This document shows positions 62,431-64,000 of a DNA stretch of 64,000 nt, piece after piece. Origin of the DNA: Paenibacillus xylanexedens. Its GTDB lineage: Bacteria > Bacillota > Bacilli > Paenibacillales > Paenibacillaceae. The stretch is taken from assembly GCF_017874615.1 (NCBI RefSeq), contig NZ_JAGIKV010000005.1, positions 285,281-349,280 on the forward strand, given 5' to 3'. Position 1 is the first letter of the stretch. Each line of letters starts with the position of its first letter. The notes below the pieces were generated by a model. It had not been told where the DNA came from and searched no databases. It saw nothing but the letters and a program-made list of their open reading frames with translations. The position numbers and the translations under genes are program-made.

Positions 62431-63087
62431 TTACCTTTGCACTTCCTTGGAAGGCTGAATGACAGCTGCAATCTGTGCCAAAATGGCATCCACCGATGCA
62501 GGATCATGCACATCATACTCATCAATGTTCAGACGCAGCACAGGGCAAGCTGTAAACTGATCAATCCACACGGAATAGCGCTCGTGCATGTGTTCCCAGT
62601 ACGAACGGTCCGTTTGGATTTCCATCTCGCGTCCGCGTTCCGTAATACGGTTTAAAATCGAAGGCAGACTACCTTCCAGATAGATCAGCACATCTGGATG
62701 TGGGAAATACGGTGTCATCACCATCGCTTCAAACAAACTGCTGTATGTCTCGAAATCTGTAGCAGACATGGTTCCTTGATCTGCATGCATTTGTGCAAAA
62801 ATGCCTGTATCTTCATAGATGGAACGATCCTGAACGAATCCCCCTCCGAGTTCAAAAATCTTTTTCTGTTCCTTGAAGCGCTCTGCCAGGAAATAAATCT
62901 GCAGATGGAAGCTCCAACGTTCAAAGTCATGATAGAACTTCTCCAAATATGGATTATGATCAACTTGTTCCAGAGAAGTCTTGAAATTCAAACGCTGTGC
63001 AAGCGCAGCCGTTAACGTGGATTTGCCCACTCCAACCGTACCTGCTACCGTAATTAATGCATTCGTTGGAATGCCATAGTTATTCAT
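62431..63087 (-). CDS. dck: Deoxynucleoside kinase (deoxyadenosine/deoxycytidine kinase type)
   Basis: The 218-residue kinase has the P-loop TVAGTVGVGKSTLTAAL (about 12-28), the base-binding region FVQDRSIYEDTGIFAQ with the DRS motif, LIYLEGSLPSILNRITERGR and the lid RGREMEIQTDRSYWEHMHER. It phosphorylates deoxyadenosine and/or deoxycytidine for nucleotide salvage. The Dck name is by position and similarity to the B. subtilis dgk-dck pair. Its ATG overlaps the upstream gene's stop by four bases. Confidence 0.87.
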   Translation of the reverse strand: MNNYGIPTNALITVAGTVGVGKSTLTAALAQRLNFKTSLEQVDHNPYLEKFYHDFERWSFHLQIYFLAERFKEQKKIFELGGGFVQDRSIYEDTGIFAQMHADQGTMSATDFETYSSLFEAMVMTPYFPHPDVLIYLEGSLPSILNRITERGREMEIQTDRSYWEHMHERYSVWIDQFTACPVLRLNIDEYDVHDPASVDAILAQIAAVIQPSKEVQR

Positions 63088-63716
63088 ATGATATACTCCT
63101 TTACCTGATTAACAATTTGCCTGAAGTGTTCAGGATGTTCCACAAAATCGAGTTGCTCTGCATTGACCTTAATGATTACTGGCGGATTCGAGCTATTCGC
63201 CAGATAGTCCATTCCTGTTTTGTAATCGGCGATCAGTTGTTCCATATATGCCGGGTCCATATCCTGCTCAAATGAGCGTCCACGCTTGTTAATGCGGTAC
63301 ATCAACGTATCGAGTTCAGCTTCAATATAGAGCACCAGATTGGGCTTTGGCAGATCATCTGTTAACAGATGATAGATTTGACGATATTTATCCCGTTTCG
63401 TTCCCTTTAAGGTACGATCGGCAAAAATCATATTTTTATAGATATGATAGTCTGAAATGACTGGGGTATTCTGCTCTACATAATGAACGCCCGTGTCTTC
63501 CAGTTGTTTAAACCGATTACACAGAAAAAACATTTCCAATTGGAAACTCCACTCGTCGATATCCTGATAAAAGGAAGCCAAAAATGGATTCTCTTCTACG
63601 ATTTCTTTAACTAACGGAAGATTCAATTCATGGGAAAGCATCGTTGCCAGCGTTGTTTTTCCCGCTCCGATCGGACCTTCCACGGCAATAAACGGGGCTG
63701 ATTTCATCGTGTTCAC
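63084..63716 (-). CDS. dgk: Deoxynucleoside kinase (deoxyguanosine kinase type)
   Basis: The 210-residue paralogue of the next gene has the P-loop VEGPIGAGKTTLATML (about 12-28), NTPVISDYHIYKNMIFADRT, LVLYIEAELDTLMYRINKRG and lid RGRSFEQDMDPAYMEQL. In B. subtilis such a pair splits purine and pyrimidine work between Dgk and Dck; the assignment here rests on gene order. GTG at 63716 has GGAGG only four bases away; ATG 63707 is a possible alternative. It lies about 190 bases downstream of the rRNA operon terminator. Confidence 0.85.
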   Translation of the reverse strand: MNTMKSAPFIAVEGPIGAGKTTLATMLSHELNLPLVKEIVEENPFLASFYQDIDEWSFQLEMFFLCNRFKQLEDTGVHYVEQNTPVISDYHIYKNMIFADRTLKGTKRDKYRQIYHLLTDDLPKPNLVLYIEAELDTLMYRINKRGRSFEQDMDPAYMEQLIADYKTGMDYLANSSNPPVIIKVNAEQLDFVEHPEHFRQIVNQVKEYII

Positions 63717-63865
63717 TGTTCCTCCTCGTACTTATGCGTGTTTCCGTTTTCTATATAGACCTCACCTATTGTATCACAGCTTTAAGGATTGGAACGCCAG
63801 TATTTTATGTATATAACAAGTCAAATCTGAACTAAGGATTACATTAAATGAATTACACTAAAATA

Positions 63866-63899
63866 AAAAAGACACACTCGATATCATCAAGTGTGTCTT
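63866..63899 (-). terminator. rRNA operon terminator
   Basis: On the minus strand AAGACACACT pairs with AGTGTGTCTT around a short loop and is followed by TTTTATTTT, seven bases past the 5S gene. Confidence 0.85.
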
Positions 63900-63906
63900 C
63901 CTATTG

Positions 63907-64000
63907 CTTGGCGGCGTCCTACTCTCCCAGGACCCTGCGGTCCAAGTACCATCGGCGCTAGAGGGCTTAACGGTCGTGTTCGGGATGGGTACGTGTGGAA
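63907..64000 (-). rRNA. rrf: 5S ribosomal RNA, 3' part (cut by the window edge)
   Basis: The minus strand reads TTCCACACGTACCCATCCCG, AACACGACCGTTAAG, CCCTCTAGCGCCGATGGTAC and ends GTAGGACGCCGCCAAGC, the conserved 5S sequence from about position 25 to the 3' end. It begins beyond 64000, so the rRNA operon lies to the right and is transcribed leftward into the terminator at 63866-63899. Confidence 0.95.

Noticed and set aside
1..64000. CRISPR array, prophage, integrase or transposase genes
   Set aside because: No regularly spaced repeats and no phage or transposase motifs were found; the repeats present are non-coding elements.

Overview
The window looks like about 64 kb of chromosome from a Paenibacillus-type Firmicute. 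The evidence is strong AGGAGG-like ribosome binding sites with frequent GTG and TTG starts, moderate base composition, and the recognisable gene families YsnE, YkoEDC, ThiZXY, NasABC and the Dgk/Dck kinases. The genus is an inference from gene content and from the style of the dispersed repeats. The right edge is the 3' end of an rRNA operon, a partial 5S gene on the minus strand, with the dgk-dck pair next to it. No phage, transposase, CRISPR array or tRNA was found.

Layout from left to right. Positions 1-4.6 kb hold a cut-off amino acid permease, a frameshifted small membrane gene, two GNAT acetyltransferases, a DUF1801 protein, a repeat-rich gap and a DUF1963-like protein. Positions 4.6-9 kb hold AlaX, MsrA and a large membrane-anchored alpha/beta hydrolase. 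Positions 9-13.5 kb form a glycerol/dihydroxyacetone module (gldA-dhaK) with a divergent PocR/AraC-type regulator. Positions 13.6-21.2 kb hold oxidoreductases, two LysR regulators, a SUKH protein, a threonine aldolase, a run of small genes (one with a probable CTG start, one colicin-immunity-like, one frameshifted) and a formate/nitrite-type channel. Positions 21.4-28.2 kb hold a WXG100-headed protein beside a GNAT remnant, and a giant DUF4132-like protein with a small partner.

Positions 28.5-34.6 kb form the assimilatory nitrate module: nasB-nasC on the minus strand diverging from the transporter nasA. Each side of the divergent promoter region has a perfect TnrA/GlnR-type box overlapping its -35 element. 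Each side also has a leader with two hairpins whose six-base loops have A at position 1 and G at position 4, and the second hairpin overlaps an intrinsic terminator. That is the architecture of ANTAR-protein antitermination, present twice back to back, and it is the most interesting thing seen here.

Positions 34.6-46.4 kb hold fabF, a MmyB-type regulator, a convergent response regulator and hybrid kinase pair, a free PAS domain, a chemotaxis receptor and metNIQ. Positions 46.5-60 kb hold a PQQ-propeller surface protein and two thiamine-related transcription units, ykoEDC and thiZXY-thiM-thiD-thiE, each behind a TPP riboswitch with a downstream terminator. A secreted pectate lyase and a radical SAM protein lie between them. 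thiE is strikingly GC-rich. Positions 60-64 kb hold a TipAL-type MerR regulator with its 19-bp-spacer promoter, a structured gap, a membrane protein, dck, dgk and the 5S rRNA.

Two copies of a long-hairpin element of about 167 bp, in opposite orientation, lie at 14.6 kb and 43.5 kb. A second, unrelated inverted repeat is at 2.84-2.99 kb.
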